Source: Rhodococcus ruber NBRC 15591 (GTDB lineage: Bacteria; Actinomycetota; Actinomycetes; Mycobacteriales; Mycobacteriaceae). Taken from it: a stretch of DNA of 64,000 nucleotides. Positions 31,947 to 40,807 of the stretch are shown in pieces. The position numbers and the translations under genes are program-made. How positions within the stretch are numbered: position 1 is the stretch's first letter; each line of letters begins with the position of its first letter. The stretch lies in contig NZ_BCXE01000020.1 in assembly GCF_001894945.1 (NCBI RefSeq), forward strand, positions 62,001 through 126,000, written 5' to 3'. The notes below the pieces were generated by a model. The model saw nothing but the letters and a program-made list of their open reading frames with translations, ran no database searches and was not told the DNA's origin.

Positions 31947-33091
31947 GCATCTGGGACACCCCCGAACGCCGCGAGCTGCGCTCGACGGTCCACTCCTTCG
32001 TCCGGCGCGAGATCCTGCCGCATCTCGCCGCGTGGGAGCGCGACGGTGAACTGCCCCGCGAACTGCACAAGAAGGCCGCCGCTCTCGGGCTGCTCGGCGC
32101 CGGATTCCCCGAGGCCGTCGGCGGTTCCGGGGGCGACGCGGCGGACACCCTCACCGTGTGCGAGGCCTTCCACGAGGCCGGCGCCTCCGGCGGCGCCTTC
32201 GCCTCCCTGTTCACCTGCGGCATCGCCCTGCCACACCTCGTCGCCGCCGGCGACGAAGCGCAGATCGGCAAGTGGGTTGCCCCGACCCTCGCGGGTGAGC
32301 TCGTCGGCTCCCTCGCGATCACCGAACCCGGCGGCGGCTCCGACGTCGGGCACCTGACCACCACCGCCGTCCGCGACGGCGATCACTACATCGTCGACGG
32401 CGCCAAGACCTACATCACCTCCGGCTGCCGCGCCGATTTCGTCGTCACCGCTGTGCGCACCGGCGGCCCCGGTGCCGCCGGTGTCTCGCTGCTCGTGATC
32501 GAAAAGGGCACACCGGGTTTCACCGTCTCGCGCAAGCTGGACAAGATGGGCTGGCGTGCCTCCGACACTGCGGAACTGTCGTTCGCCGGTGTGCGCGTGC
32601 CGGTCTCGAATCTCGTCGGAGCCGAGAACAGCGGCTTCGCGCAGATCGCGCAGGCGTTCGTCGCCGAGCGGATCGCCCTCGCCGCCCAGGCCTACTCGAG
32701 CGCGCAGCGGTGCCTGGATCTGACCGTGTCCTGGTGCCGGGACCGCGAGACGTTCGGCCGGCCCCTGATCTCCCGGCAGTCGGTACAGCGCACCCTCGCC
32801 GAGATGGCACGGCGCATCGACGTCGCGCGGGTGTACGGCCGGCGGGTCGTCGAGCGATCCCTCGTCGGTGACGGCGACCTCGTCGCCGAGGTGTGCTTCG
32901 CCAAGAACACCGCCGTCGAGGCCGGGGAGTGGGTCGCACACCAGGCCGTGCAGCTCTTCGGCGGCCTCGGCTACATGGCCGAGTCCGAGGTCGAACGACA
33001 GTACCGCGACATGCGCATCCTCGGCATCGGCGGCGGCACCACCGAGATCCTCACCGAACTTGCCGCGAAACGATTGGGGTACACCGCGTGA
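31943..33091 (+). CDS. fadE13: Acyl-CoA dehydrogenase, FadE13-like
   Basis: 382 residues. Full acyl-CoA dehydrogenase with N-terminal helical domain, FAD/substrate beta-domain (SLAITEPGGGSDVGHLTTTA, then TYITSGCRADFVVTAVRTGG) and C-terminal helices ending VAHQAVQLFGGLGYMAESEVERQYRDMRILGIGGGTTEI. The ACAD substrate-contact region near residue 365 is conserved. It would oxidise a branched acyl-CoA to the enoyl form ahead of carboxylation. Overlaps both neighbours by 4 bp. The symbol follows gene order in M. tuberculosis. Confidence 0.9.
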   Translation: MSIWDTPERRELRSTVHSFVRREILPHLAAWERDGELPRELHKKAAALGLLGAGFPEAVGGSGGDAADTLTVCEAFHEAGASGGAFASLFTCGIALPHLVAAGDEAQIGKWVAPTLAGELVGSLAITEPGGGSDVGHLTTTAVRDGDHYIVDGAKTYITSGCRADFVVTAVRTGGPGAAGVSLLVIEKGTPGFTVSRKLDKMGWRASDTAELSFAGVRVPVSNLVGAENSGFAQIAQAFVAERIALAAQAYSSAQRCLDLTVSWCRDRETFGRPLISRQSVQRTLAEMARRIDVARVYGRRVVERSLVGDGDLVAEVCFAKNTAVEAGEWVAHQAVQLFGGLGYMAESEVERQYRDMRILGIGGGTTEILTELAAKRLGYTA

Positions 33092-34686
33092 GCATCCTGC
33101 AGACGACCGTCGACCCGTCCTCGGCGGAGTACGCCGCCGCGGCCGAGGCGATGGCCGCCCAGCTGGCAGAGCTCGAAGCCGAACACGCCAAGGCCCTCGC
33201 CGGCGGCGGGGAGAAGTACGTCCGACGGCACCACGAACGCGGCAAGCTGCTGCCACGCGAACGGATCGAACTGCTCCTCGACCCCGATTCGCCGTTCCTC
33301 GAGCTGTCCCCGCTCGCCGCCTGGGGCACCGAGTTCCCGGTCGGCGGCAGCACCGTCACCGGAATCGGCGTCGTCGAGGGCGTCGAATGCCTGATCGTCG
33401 CCAACGACCCCACCGTCCGCGGCGGCACGAGCAACCCGTGGACGCTGCGAAAGGGATTCCGCGCCAACGACATCGCGATGCAGAACCGGCTGCCGGTCAT
33501 CTCCCTCGTCGAGTCGGGCGGCGCCGACCTCCCCACCCAGAAGGAGGTGTTCATCCCCGGCGGGCGCATGTTCCGCGACCTGACACAGCTGTCCGCCGCC
33601 GGGATCCCGACCATTGCCCTGGTGTTCGGCAATTCCACCGCGGGTGGCGCCTACATCCCGGGCATGTCGGACCACGTGGTGATGATCGAGAAGCGGTCGA
33701 AGGTGTTCCTCGCCGGGCCGCCCCTGGTGAAGATGGCCACGGGCGAGGAATCCGACGACGAATCCCTCGGCGGCGCGGAAATGCACGCCCGCACCTCCGG
33801 CCTGGCCGACTACTACGCGGTCGACGAACCCGACGCGATCCGGATCGGCCGGGGCATCGTCCGTCGTCTGAACTGGCGCAAGCAGGGCCCCGAACCCCAC
33901 CCGGAGGTACGCGAGCCCCGCCACGATCCCGAGGAACTGCTCGGCATCGTGCCCGCCGACCTCAAGGTGCCGTTCGACCCGCGCGAGGTGATCGCCCGCA
34001 TCGTCGACGACTCCGACTTCGACGAGTTCAAGCCGCTGTACGGGTCGTCGCTCGTCACCGGCTGGGCCCGTCTGCACGGCTACCCGGTGGGAATCCTCGC
34101 CAACGCCCGCGGCGTGCTGTTCAGCGAGGAATCCCAGAAGGCCACCCAGTTCATCCAGCTCGCCAACCGTGCAAACACGCCACTGCTGTTCCTGCACAAC
34201 ACCACCGGCTACATGGTCGGCCGCGAGTACGAGGAACGCGGCATGATCAAGCACGGTTCGATGATGATCAACGCCGTCTCCAATTCGACGGTGCCGCACA
34301 TCTCGATCCTGCTCGGCGCCTCCTACGGGGCCGGCCACTACGGGATGTGCGGCCGCGCCTTCGACCCGCGGTTCCTGTTCGCCTGGCCCAGCGCCAAGTC
34401 CGCGGTGATGGGCGGCGCACAACTCGCGGGCGTCATCTCCATCGTCGGACGGGCCGCTGCCGAGGCGCGCGGCCAGGCGTTCGACGAGGCCGCCGACGAG
34501 GCGATGCGCGCGGCGATCGAGAACCAGATCGAGGCGGAGTCGCTGCCGATGTTCCTGTCCGGCCGGCTCTACGACGACGGGGTCATCGACCCGCGCGACA
34601 CCCGCACCGTGGTGGGGATGTGCCTGTCGGCCATCGCCAACGCGCCGATCGAGGGCACCGACAGCTTCGGTGTCTTCCGGATGTGA
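33088..34686 (+). CDS. accD2: Acyl-CoA carboxylase beta subunit (carboxyltransferase), AccD2-like
   Basis: 532 residues. Carboxyltransferase N- and C-domains are intact: KLLPRERIELLLDPDSPFLEL, GGSTVTGIGVVEGVECLIVANDPTVRGG and the acyl-CoA pocket GNSTAGGAYIPGMSDHVVM. The C-domain has ANARGVLFSEESQKATQFIQLA and GASYGAGHYGMCGRAFDPRF. It transfers carboxyl from biotin on the alpha subunit to an acyl-CoA. Close in plan to geranyl- or 3-methylcrotonyl-CoA carboxylases. It pairs with the alpha subunit 7 bp downstream; the true substrate is not determined. Confidence 0.92.
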   Translation: MSILQTTVDPSSAEYAAAAEAMAAQLAELEAEHAKALAGGGEKYVRRHHERGKLLPRERIELLLDPDSPFLELSPLAAWGTEFPVGGSTVTGIGVVEGVECLIVANDPTVRGGTSNPWTLRKGFRANDIAMQNRLPVISLVESGGADLPTQKEVFIPGGRMFRDLTQLSAAGIPTIALVFGNSTAGGAYIPGMSDHVVMIEKRSKVFLAGPPLVKMATGEESDDESLGGAEMHARTSGLADYYAVDEPDAIRIGRGIVRRLNWRKQGPEPHPEVREPRHDPEELLGIVPADLKVPFDPREVIARIVDDSDFDEFKPLYGSSLVTGWARLHGYPVGILANARGVLFSEESQKATQFIQLANRANTPLLFLHNTTGYMVGREYEERGMIKHGSMMINAVSNSTVPHISILLGASYGAGHYGMCGRAFDPRFLFAWPSAKSAVMGGAQLAGVISIVGRAAAEARGQAFDEAADEAMRAAIENQIEAESLPMFLSGRLYDDGVIDPRDTRTVVGMCLSAIANAPIEGTDSFGVFRM

Positions 34687-34693
34687 GGCAGCA

Positions 34694-36874
34694 GTGAACC
34701 GTTCCGACACCGTCACCACCGTGCTCGTCGCCAATCGCGGCGAGATCGCCCGCCGGGTGTTCGCCTCCTGCCGGCGGGCCGGCCTCGGCACCGTCGCCGT
34801 GTTCTCCGACGCGGACGCCGACAGCCCGCACGTCACCGAGGCCGACGTCGCGGTGCACCTGCCCGGCACTGCCCCCGCCGACACCTACCTCCGCGGCGAG
34901 GCGATCATCGCGGCTGCCCGCACGGCGGGGGCCGACGCGATCCACCCGGGATACGGGTTCCTCTCGGAGAATGCCGAATTCGCGAGGGCGGTCCTCGACG
35001 CGGGACTGACCTGGATCGGGCCGGACCCGGACTCCATCGCCCGGATGGGTTCGAAGGTCGAGGCCAAGAAGATCATGGCCGACGCCGGCGTGCCGGTGCT
35101 GGCCGAGCTGGACCCGGCCGCGGTGACCGAGGCCGACCTGCCCGTGCTGATCAAGGCCTCCGCCGGGGGCGGCGGCCGCGGCATGCGGGTCGTCCGCGAC
35201 CTGGCCGAACTGTCCGACCAGCTCGCCGCGGCCCGACGTGAGGCACAGTCCGCATTCGGCGACCCGACGGTGTTCTGCGAGCGCTACCTCGAAACGGGGC
35301 GGCACATCGAAGTGCAGGTCCTCGCGGACCGGCACGGGACCGTGTGGGCGGTGGGGGAGCGCGAATGCTCGATCCAGCGGCGGCATCAGAAGGTGGTCGA
35401 GGAGGCCCCGTCGCCGCTCGTCGACGCCACCCCCGGCATGCGGGAGCGGCTGTTCGAGGCGGCCCGGCGCGCCGCGCACGCCATCGACTACGAGGGCGCC
35501 GGGACGGTCGAGTTCCTCGCGACCGGGGCGAGCGAAGCGACGGGAAATGTCGCCGGGGCGAGCGAAGCGACGGGAAATGTCGCCGGGGCGAGCGAAGCGA
35601 CGGGAAATGTCGCCGGGGCGAGCGAAGCGACGGGAAATGTCGCCGGGGCGAGCGAAGCGACGGGAAATGTCGCCGGGGCGAGCGAAGCGACGGGAAATGT
35701 CACTGCCGGAGGTGAGTTCTTCTTCCTCGAGATGAACACCCGGCTGCAGGTCGAGCACCCGGTCACCGAGTGCACCACCGGGCTCGACCTCGTCGACCTG
35801 CAGCTCCAGATCGCTGCCGGCGGCCGTCTCGATCCCGAACCCCCTCCGGCGAGCGGACATTCGATCGAGGTGCGGCTCTACGCGGAGGACCCCGCCGAGG
35901 ACTGGCGGCCGCAGTCCGGCACGGTGCACCGCCTCGCCCTGCCCGGTCGCGTCCCCGAGTTCGAGGTCCTGCCCGGGCCCGGGCTGCGTCTGGACGCCGG
36001 CGTCGAGGACGGCTCGGTGGTGGGCGTGCACTACGACCCGATGCTCGCCAAGGTGATCGCCTACGCCCCGACCCGGGACCGCGCGGCCCGCATGCTCGCG
36101 ACGTCGCTCACCCGTGCCGAGGTGCACGGCCTGCGCACCAACCGGGACCTGCTCGTGAACGTGCTCCGGCATCCCGAGTTCCTGGCCGGCAACACCGACA
36201 CCGCCTTCTTCGACACACACGGGCTCGCCACGCTCGCCGCGCCGCTCGCCGACGCCGCCGCCGAGTCGCTGTCCGCGCTCGCCGCGGCCCTGGCCGACGC
36301 CGCCGCTCGTCGTGCGACGGCGACGGTCGGCCGCGGCCTGCCGAGCGGCTGGCGCAACCTGCCGTCGCAGCCACAGGTCAAGCGGTACGACGGCGACCAC
36401 GGTGAACACGAGGTGCGGTACCGGCTCACCCGGCACGGCCTGGTCGCCGACGGCCATCCGGGCATCGTCCTCGTCGCACACACCGAGCGCCGGGTGGTGC
36501 TCGCGATCGACGGCGCGCAGCGGCAGTTCCACGTCGCGCGCTACGGCGACACGGTGCACGTGGACTCCTCGCTCGGTCCGGTGCGGTTGCGAGCGATCCC
36601 GCGGTTCGTCGAACCCTCGGCCCATGTCGCCGCGGGGTCGCTGCTCGCGCCGATGCCCGGGTCGGTGATCCGGATCGGGGCAACGGTCGGCGACGCGGTC
36701 GACGCGGGGCAACCGGTCCTGTGGCTCGAGGCGATGAAGATGGAACACATCGTCAAGGCCCCCGCCGCGGGCGTGCTCACCGAACTGCCCGTGGCCGTCG
36801 GCACCCAGGTCGAACTGGGCGCCGTGCTGGCCGTCGTCACCCCCACCGAGTCCACCGACACCCAGGAGAAGTGA
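34694..36874 (+). CDS. accA2: Acyl-CoA carboxylase alpha subunit (biotin carboxylase-BCCP), with repeat insertion
   Basis: 726 residues from GTG 34694. Biotin carboxylase domain with ATP-grasp glycine loop KASAGGGGRGMRVV and catalytic strands GAGTVEFLA and FLEMNTRLQVEHPVTE; C-terminal BCCP domain with biotin lysine Lys682 in EAMKMEHI. Between the two catalytic strands lies a 60-residue tandem insertion (residues 277-336, unit TGASEATGNV/A). Without it the length is 666, close to the 667 of M. tuberculosis AccA2. Homologues have only a short turn at this place. The insert keeps frame and both strands' residues, so activity may be retained. It overlaps fadE12 by one base. Confidence 0.92.
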   Translation: MNRSDTVTTVLVANRGEIARRVFASCRRAGLGTVAVFSDADADSPHVTEADVAVHLPGTAPADTYLRGEAIIAAARTAGADAIHPGYGFLSENAEFARAVLDAGLTWIGPDPDSIARMGSKVEAKKIMADAGVPVLAELDPAAVTEADLPVLIKASAGGGGRGMRVVRDLAELSDQLAAARREAQSAFGDPTVFCERYLETGRHIEVQVLADRHGTVWAVGERECSIQRRHQKVVEEAPSPLVDATPGMRERLFEAARRAAHAIDYEGAGTVEFLATGASEATGNVAGASEATGNVAGASEATGNVAGASEATGNVAGASEATGNVAGASEATGNVTAGGEFFFLEMNTRLQVEHPVTECTTGLDLVDLQLQIAAGGRLDPEPPPASGHSIEVRLYAEDPAEDWRPQSGTVHRLALPGRVPEFEVLPGPGLRLDAGVEDGSVVGVHYDPMLAKVIAYAPTRDRAARMLATSLTRAEVHGLRTNRDLLVNVLRHPEFLAGNTDTAFFDTHGLATLAAPLADAAAESLSALAAALADAAARRATATVGRGLPSGWRNLPSQPQVKRYDGDHGEHEVRYRLTRHGLVADGHPGIVLVAHTERRVVLAIDGAQRQFHVARYGDTVHVDSSLGPVRLRAIPRFVEPSAHVAAGSLLAPMPGSVIRIGATVGDAVDAGQPVLWLEAMKMEHIVKAPAAGVLTELPVAVGTQVELGAVLAVVTPTESTDTQEK
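35523..35701 (+). repeat. Six identical 30-bp in-frame repeats inside accA2
   Basis: The 29-bp core beginning CCGGGGCGAGCGAAGCGACG and ending GGAAATGTC recurs at 35523, 35553, 35583, 35613, 35643 and 35673 with no substitutions. Only the spacer base and the outer edges differ. Each unit encodes ten residues (TGASEATGNV or AGASEATGNV). Identity of all six copies, including synonymous positions, indicates very recent expansion or active homogenisation. The run is also open on the opposite strand. Confidence 0.97.
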
Positions 36875-38034
36875 TGAGCGTCATCGAAACCGACGAGCAG
36901 AAGCAGCTGCGGGCTGCGGTCGCGGGCCTGGCCAAGCGCTACAACTACACCGACTACGTGCTGCCGAAGGCCCGCAAGGGCGAACCGCTGACCGAGCTGT
37001 GGCGGGAGGCCGCCGGGCTCGGATTCCTGGGCGTGAACCTGCCGGAGGAATTCGGCGGCGGCGGGGCCGGCATCTACGAACTCGCCCTGGTGCAGGAGGA
37101 ACTCGCCGCGCAGGGCTGCGGGCTGCTGCTGGTGGTCGTCTCGCCCGCCATCTGCGGCACCATCATCGCCAAGTTCGGCACCGACGAGCAGAAGCAGCGC
37201 TGGCTGCCCGGGCTCGCCGACGGCTCGAAGATCATGGCGTTCGGCATCACCGAGCCCGATGCCGGGTCCAATTCGCACCAGATCACCACCGTCGCGCGCC
37301 GCGACGGCGAGGACTGGATCCTCCACGGCAGCAAGATCTACATCTCCGGCGTGGACCAGGCCGACGCGGTGCTCGTCGTCGCCCGCACCGAGGACGCGAA
37401 GAGCGGGAAGCTGCGGCCGGCGCTGTTCATCGTCCCGACCGATGCCGAGAACTTCGTCAAGACGCCGATGGAGATGGACATCGTCGAGCCGGACCATCAG
37501 TTCACCCTGTTCCTCGACGACGTGCGACTGCCGGCGGACGCGCTGGTGGGGGAGCCGGACGCGGCGCTGATGCAGTTGTTCGCGGGCCTGAATCCGGAGC
37601 GGATCCTCGGCGCGGCGATGGCCGTCGGGATGGGCCGCTACGCCCTGGACGCCGCGGTGCGGTACGCCAACGAACGCACCGTGTGGAAGTCGCCGATCGG
37701 GGCTCACCAGGGCATCGCCCACCCGCTCGCCCAGTGCAAGATCGAGCTCGAGCTGGCGAAGCTGATGATGCAGAAGGCGGCGGTGCTGTACGACAGCGGC
37801 GACGACTTCGGTGCTGCCGAGGCCGCGAACATGGCCAAGTACGCCGCGGCCGAGGCCAGCATCAAGTCGCTCGACCAGGCGATCCAGACCCACGGCGGGG
37901 GCGGGCTCACCCGGGAGTACGGGCTGGCCGCGATGCTCGGCGCGGCGCGCATCGCACGGGTGGCGCCGGTGAGCCGGGAGATGATCCTCAACTTCGTGTC
38001 CCAGCACTCGCTGGGTCTGCCCCGGTCGTACTGA
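36874..38034 (+). CDS. fadE12: Acyl-CoA dehydrogenase, FadE12-like
   Basis: 386 residues, ATG 36874. ACAD signatures include FGITEPDAGSNSHQITTVA and SKIYISGVDQADAVLVVART, with C-terminal IQTHGGGGLTREYGLAAMLGAARIARVAPVSREMILNFVSQHSLGL. It is the second acyl-CoA dehydrogenase of the operon and probably acts on a different chain length or at the step after hydration and cleavage. Overlaps accA2 by one base and precedes echA7 by 11 bp. Confidence 0.9.
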   Translation: MSVIETDEQKQLRAAVAGLAKRYNYTDYVLPKARKGEPLTELWREAAGLGFLGVNLPEEFGGGGAGIYELALVQEELAAQGCGLLLVVVSPAICGTIIAKFGTDEQKQRWLPGLADGSKIMAFGITEPDAGSNSHQITTVARRDGEDWILHGSKIYISGVDQADAVLVVARTEDAKSGKLRPALFIVPTDAENFVKTPMEMDIVEPDHQFTLFLDDVRLPADALVGEPDAALMQLFAGLNPERILGAAMAVGMGRYALDAAVRYANERTVWKSPIGAHQGIAHPLAQCKIELELAKLMMQKAAVLYDSGDDFGAAEAANMAKYAAAEASIKSLDQAIQTHGGGGLTREYGLAAMLGAARIARVAPVSREMILNFVSQHSLGLPRSY

Positions 38035-38045
38035 GGGGAGCGCCG

Positions 38046-38825
38046 GTGTCCGAGACGTTCGTCCGGTACGAGGTGAGCGAGGGATTCGCCACCCTCACTC
38101 TCGACTCGCCGCACAACCGCAACGCGATCTCCGCCAGGCTCGTCGCGCAGCTCCGGCAGGGACTTGCCGACGCGGCCGCCGACGACGGGGTCCGCGCCGT
38201 CGTGCTCACCCACGAGGGCGGCACCTTCTGCGCCGGGGCCGACCTGAGCGAGGCGAGCACCGCGGAGGGCGGCGTCGCCGCGGCGGCCGCCGCCCGGACC
38301 CGGGAGATGACGGCGGTGCTGCGTTCGATCCTGGAGCTGCCCAAACCGGTGATCGGGCGGATCGACGGGCACGTGCGCGCCGGCGGCATGGGGTTGGTCG
38401 GCGCGTGCGATCTCGCCGTCGCCGGGCCCCGGTCGACGTTCGCGCTGACCGAGGCCCGGCTGGGCCTGGCCGCGTCGATCATCTCGCTGACGGTGCTGCC
38501 GCGGCTCACCTCCCGCGCCGCGAGCCGCTACTTCCTCACCGGGGAGCGGTTCGGGCCGGAGGTCGCGGCGGCGATCGGCCTGGTCACCGTGGAGACCGAC
38601 GATCCGCGGGCCGCGGTGGCGGAGATCCTCGCCCAGCTGCGGGAGTGTTCCCCGCAGGGGCTGGGCGAATCCAAGCGGCTGACCACGATGCGGATGCTCG
38701 CCGACTTCGATCGGTACGGCGACGCGCTGGCGGAGCAGTCGGCGCGGCTGTTCGGCTCGCCGGAGGCGGTCGAGGGGATGACCGCGTTCCTGCAGAAGCG
38801 GCCGCCGGCGTGGAGCCGTCCGTGA
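38046..38825 (+). CDS. echA7: Enoyl-CoA hydratase/isomerase, EchA7-like
   Basis: 259 residues, GTG 38046 with AGGGGAG upstream. Crotonase fold: oxyanion-hole stretch GTFCAGADLSEA and GHVRAGGMGLVGACDLAVA, whose first oxyanion glycine lies in the HVRAGGMG turn. The catalytic glutamate of classical hydratases aligns near TEARLGLAASI; it appears present as Glu in the ALTEARLGL segment. It would hydrate the carboxylated enoyl-CoA. Last gene of the operon before two TetR regulators. Confidence 0.9.
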   Translation: MSETFVRYEVSEGFATLTLDSPHNRNAISARLVAQLRQGLADAAADDGVRAVVLTHEGGTFCAGADLSEASTAEGGVAAAAAARTREMTAVLRSILELPKPVIGRIDGHVRAGGMGLVGACDLAVAGPRSTFALTEARLGLAASIISLTVLPRLTSRAASRYFLTGERFGPEVAAAIGLVTVETDDPRAAVAEILAQLRECSPQGLGESKRLTTMRMLADFDRYGDALAEQSARLFGSPEAVEGMTAFLQKRPPAWSRP

Positions 38826-38972
38826 GGAACGGTCCGCCGCCCCGGCCGGGACGTGCCCGAGACCTGCCGGGCGCGCGCGTGCGGGCGGTCGTCGGCGGCA
38901 CCCGTCCCGGGCACCTCACGTGGACGGTCACCCTCCGCGAGCCGGCGCGCCGGTCTGCCTAATCTGATCGCC

Positions 38973-39629
38973 ATGAGCAGCCCGTCCCCGGACACCCGCC
39001 GTCGCGGCGAGCAGGAACGCAGCCGCGCCACCCGCAAGCGGATCCTCGACGCGGCGGTGGCCGTGCTGGTCGAGCACGGCTACTCCAACGCCACCACGGT
39101 GCGCATCCAGCAGGCTGCCGGCGTGTCCCGCGGACGGCTGCTGCACCACTACCCGTCGCGGGACGCCCTGCTCGTCGCCGCCGTGCACCACCTCGCCGCC
39201 CAGGGGGTCCAGGGCCTCGACGGCGACCATCCCTGGCCCGCCGACCCGGTCGAACGTATCGCCGTCGCGGTCGATCGGATGTGGTGGAACTTCCGGCAGC
39301 CGTACTTCTGGGCCTCGATGGAGCTGTGGCTCGCCGCGCGCGGCCACGAGGAACTCCGGGCCGAGCTGCTGCCGCTCGAACGAATCCTGGGCCGGATGAT
39401 CAAGGAGCAGACGACCGCGAACTTCGGTCCGGAGATCGCCAACCGCCCCCGGTTCGTCGAGGTGCGCGACCTGATCTATCAGGCGATGCGCGGGGCGGCC
39501 CTCGGGTACGCCATCGACCCGCGCGACCCGCTGACCGAACCCCAGCTGGCGGTGTGGCGCCGCCAGATGGAACGGGTCCTGGTGGACGACGAACCCGGGG
39601 ATTCCGCCGCCGGGGGTGCGCTGCGATGA
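38973..39629 (+). CDS. TetR/AcrR-family regulator (first of a pair)
   Basis: 218 residues. N-terminal helix-turn-helix (about 18-62) reads RILDAAVAVLVEHGYSNATTVRIQQAAGVSRGRLLHHYPSRDALL. Ligand domain contains FRQPYFWASMELWLAARGHEEL. The start ATG lies 7 bp after TAATCT (38960-38965), so the transcript is probably leaderless and separate from the acyl-CoA operon 147 bp upstream. It overlaps the next TetR gene by 4 bp. Regulation of the operon is the natural guess. Confidence 0.88.
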   Translation: MSSPSPDTRRRGEQERSRATRKRILDAAVAVLVEHGYSNATTVRIQQAAGVSRGRLLHHYPSRDALLVAAVHHLAAQGVQGLDGDHPWPADPVERIAVAVDRMWWNFRQPYFWASMELWLAARGHEELRAELLPLERILGRMIKEQTTANFGPEIANRPRFVEVRDLIYQAMRGAALGYAIDPRDPLTEPQLAVWRRQMERVLVDDEPGDSAAGGALR

Positions 39630-40255
39630 CCCGCCAGCCCAAACAGGATCGGAGCCGGGCCACACGCCGCCGGCTGCTCGAGGCGAGCATCGACTGCCTC
39701 GCGGAGCTGGGATGGGGCGCGACCACCGTGGGCGTCGTCGCCGAACGGGCGGGAGTCTCCCGCGGCGCCGCGCAGCACCACTTCCCGACCCGGGAGGACC
39801 TGATCACCGCGGCGCTCGAGTTCATGTTCGACAGCCGCATGGACCTCGCCCGCCGCGAGCCCGTCGACATGCCCGTCGGCGCGGCCCGCACCGAGGCGGT
39901 GGTGCGCCGGCTCGTCGACTACTACACCGGCAGCCTGTTCAAGGCGGCGCTGCAGGTGTGGACGGCCGCGGCGGCCGATCCGGAACTGCGGGCCCGCATC
40001 GTCCCCCTGGAGGAACGCTTCGGCCGCGTCGCCCACCGGGTCGCCGTCGAGCAGCTCGGCGTGGACGAGGTCGACCCGACGGTGCACCGCATGGTGCAGG
40101 CGACCCTCGACCTCGCGCGCGGGCTCGGCCTCGCCGACGTCCTCACCGACGACTCGCGGCGTCGGGCCGAGATCGTGCGGCACTGGGCCGCGCAGCTCGA
40201 CACGGTGCTCGACGCGGCCCGGCAGCGTTCGGCGGCGCAGCACCCGGCCGGTTAG
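39626..40255 (+). CDS. TetR/AcrR-family regulator (second of a pair)
   Basis: 209 residues. HTH reads RLLEASIDCLAELGWGATTVGVVAERAGVSRGAAQHHFPTREDLI, with a C-terminal all-helical domain. It is a paralogue of the preceding regulator and translated with it (ATGA overlap). The two may form heterodimers or sense different acyl-CoAs. Downstream is a DUF3558 lipoprotein gene only 9 bp away but apparently with its own -10 box. Confidence 0.87.
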   Translation: MTRQPKQDRSRATRRRLLEASIDCLAELGWGATTVGVVAERAGVSRGAAQHHFPTREDLITAALEFMFDSRMDLARREPVDMPVGAARTEAVVRRLVDYYTGSLFKAALQVWTAAAADPELRARIVPLEERFGRVAHRVAVEQLGVDEVDPTVHRMVQATLDLARGLGLADVLTDDSRRRAEIVRHWAAQLDTVLDAARQRSAAQHPAG

Positions 40256-40258
40256 GTT
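40253..40258 (+). promoter_or_regulatory. Candidate -10 box of a leaderless DUF3558 gene
   Basis: TAGGTT overlaps the stop codon of the preceding TetR gene and lies 6 bp before the ATG at 40265, the spacing of a leaderless start. Confidence 0.35.
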
Positions 40259-40264
40259 GGTGTC

Positions 40265-40807
40265 ATGCCTCCCAAGCTGGCCACGGTCGCGGTCCTCGGG
40301 CTCGCCGGTGCCGTCGTCGCCGGATGTGGTTCGGATGCGGCCGAGACCCCGGCGCCGGGCGCGGCGCCCACGCCGCAGGTGACCGAGCCGGGCCCGTTCT
40401 TCGGTGCGTGCGGGTCGGTCACCGACGACGAGGTGGCCCGGGCCTTCGGGCTGGGGTCGTTCGCACAGGTCACCCGCAACTCGGTGGGGTGCGAATGGGA
40501 GCTGGTCGGGGCGGGCGGCCCGAGCGTGACGTTCTCCTGGTACCGCGGCAGTCCGATCGGCCGCGAACGGGCCGGCTCCGATCTGATCGGCCGGCCCGCG
40601 ATCGACGTGGAGATCGACGGCAGACCCGGCTTCCAGGGCTCGGCGCAGAACGACGTCGGGCAGACCGTGCTGTGCGAGATCGGCGTGCAGTTCGGCGGTG
40701 ACTTCGTGCACTGGTCCGTGACGTACGGACCCTTCACCCCGGCCGCGGACGCGTGCGTGGTGGCCCGCGACCTGGCCGAGCTCAGCGCGGAAAGGGCACA
40801 GGAGTGA
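40265..40807 (+). CDS. DUF3558 family lipoprotein (first)
   Basis: 180 residues. Signal peptide with lipobox VVAGC (Cys20-21 region), a Pro/Ala linker and a DUF3558 domain containing GACGSVTDDEVARAFGL, a buried VGCEWEL motif and two later cysteines (LCEIG, ACVVA). Such proteins are exported mycobacterial/rhodococcal lipoproteins, some required for envelope integrity; function unknown here. Overlaps a paralogue by 4 bp. Confidence 0.85.
   Translation: MPPKLATVAVLGLAGAVVAGCGSDAAETPAPGAAPTPQVTEPGPFFGACGSVTDDEVARAFGLGSFAQVTRNSVGCEWELVGAGGPSVTFSWYRGSPIGRERAGSDLIGRPAIDVEIDGRPGFQGSAQNDVGQTVLCEIGVQFGGDFVHWSVTYGPFTPAADACVVARDLAELSAERAQE

Noticed and set aside
35523-35701. Regular 30-bp repeats as a CRISPR array
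   Set aside because: There are no unique spacers; the unit is contiguous and in frame within accA2, and no cas genes are present.
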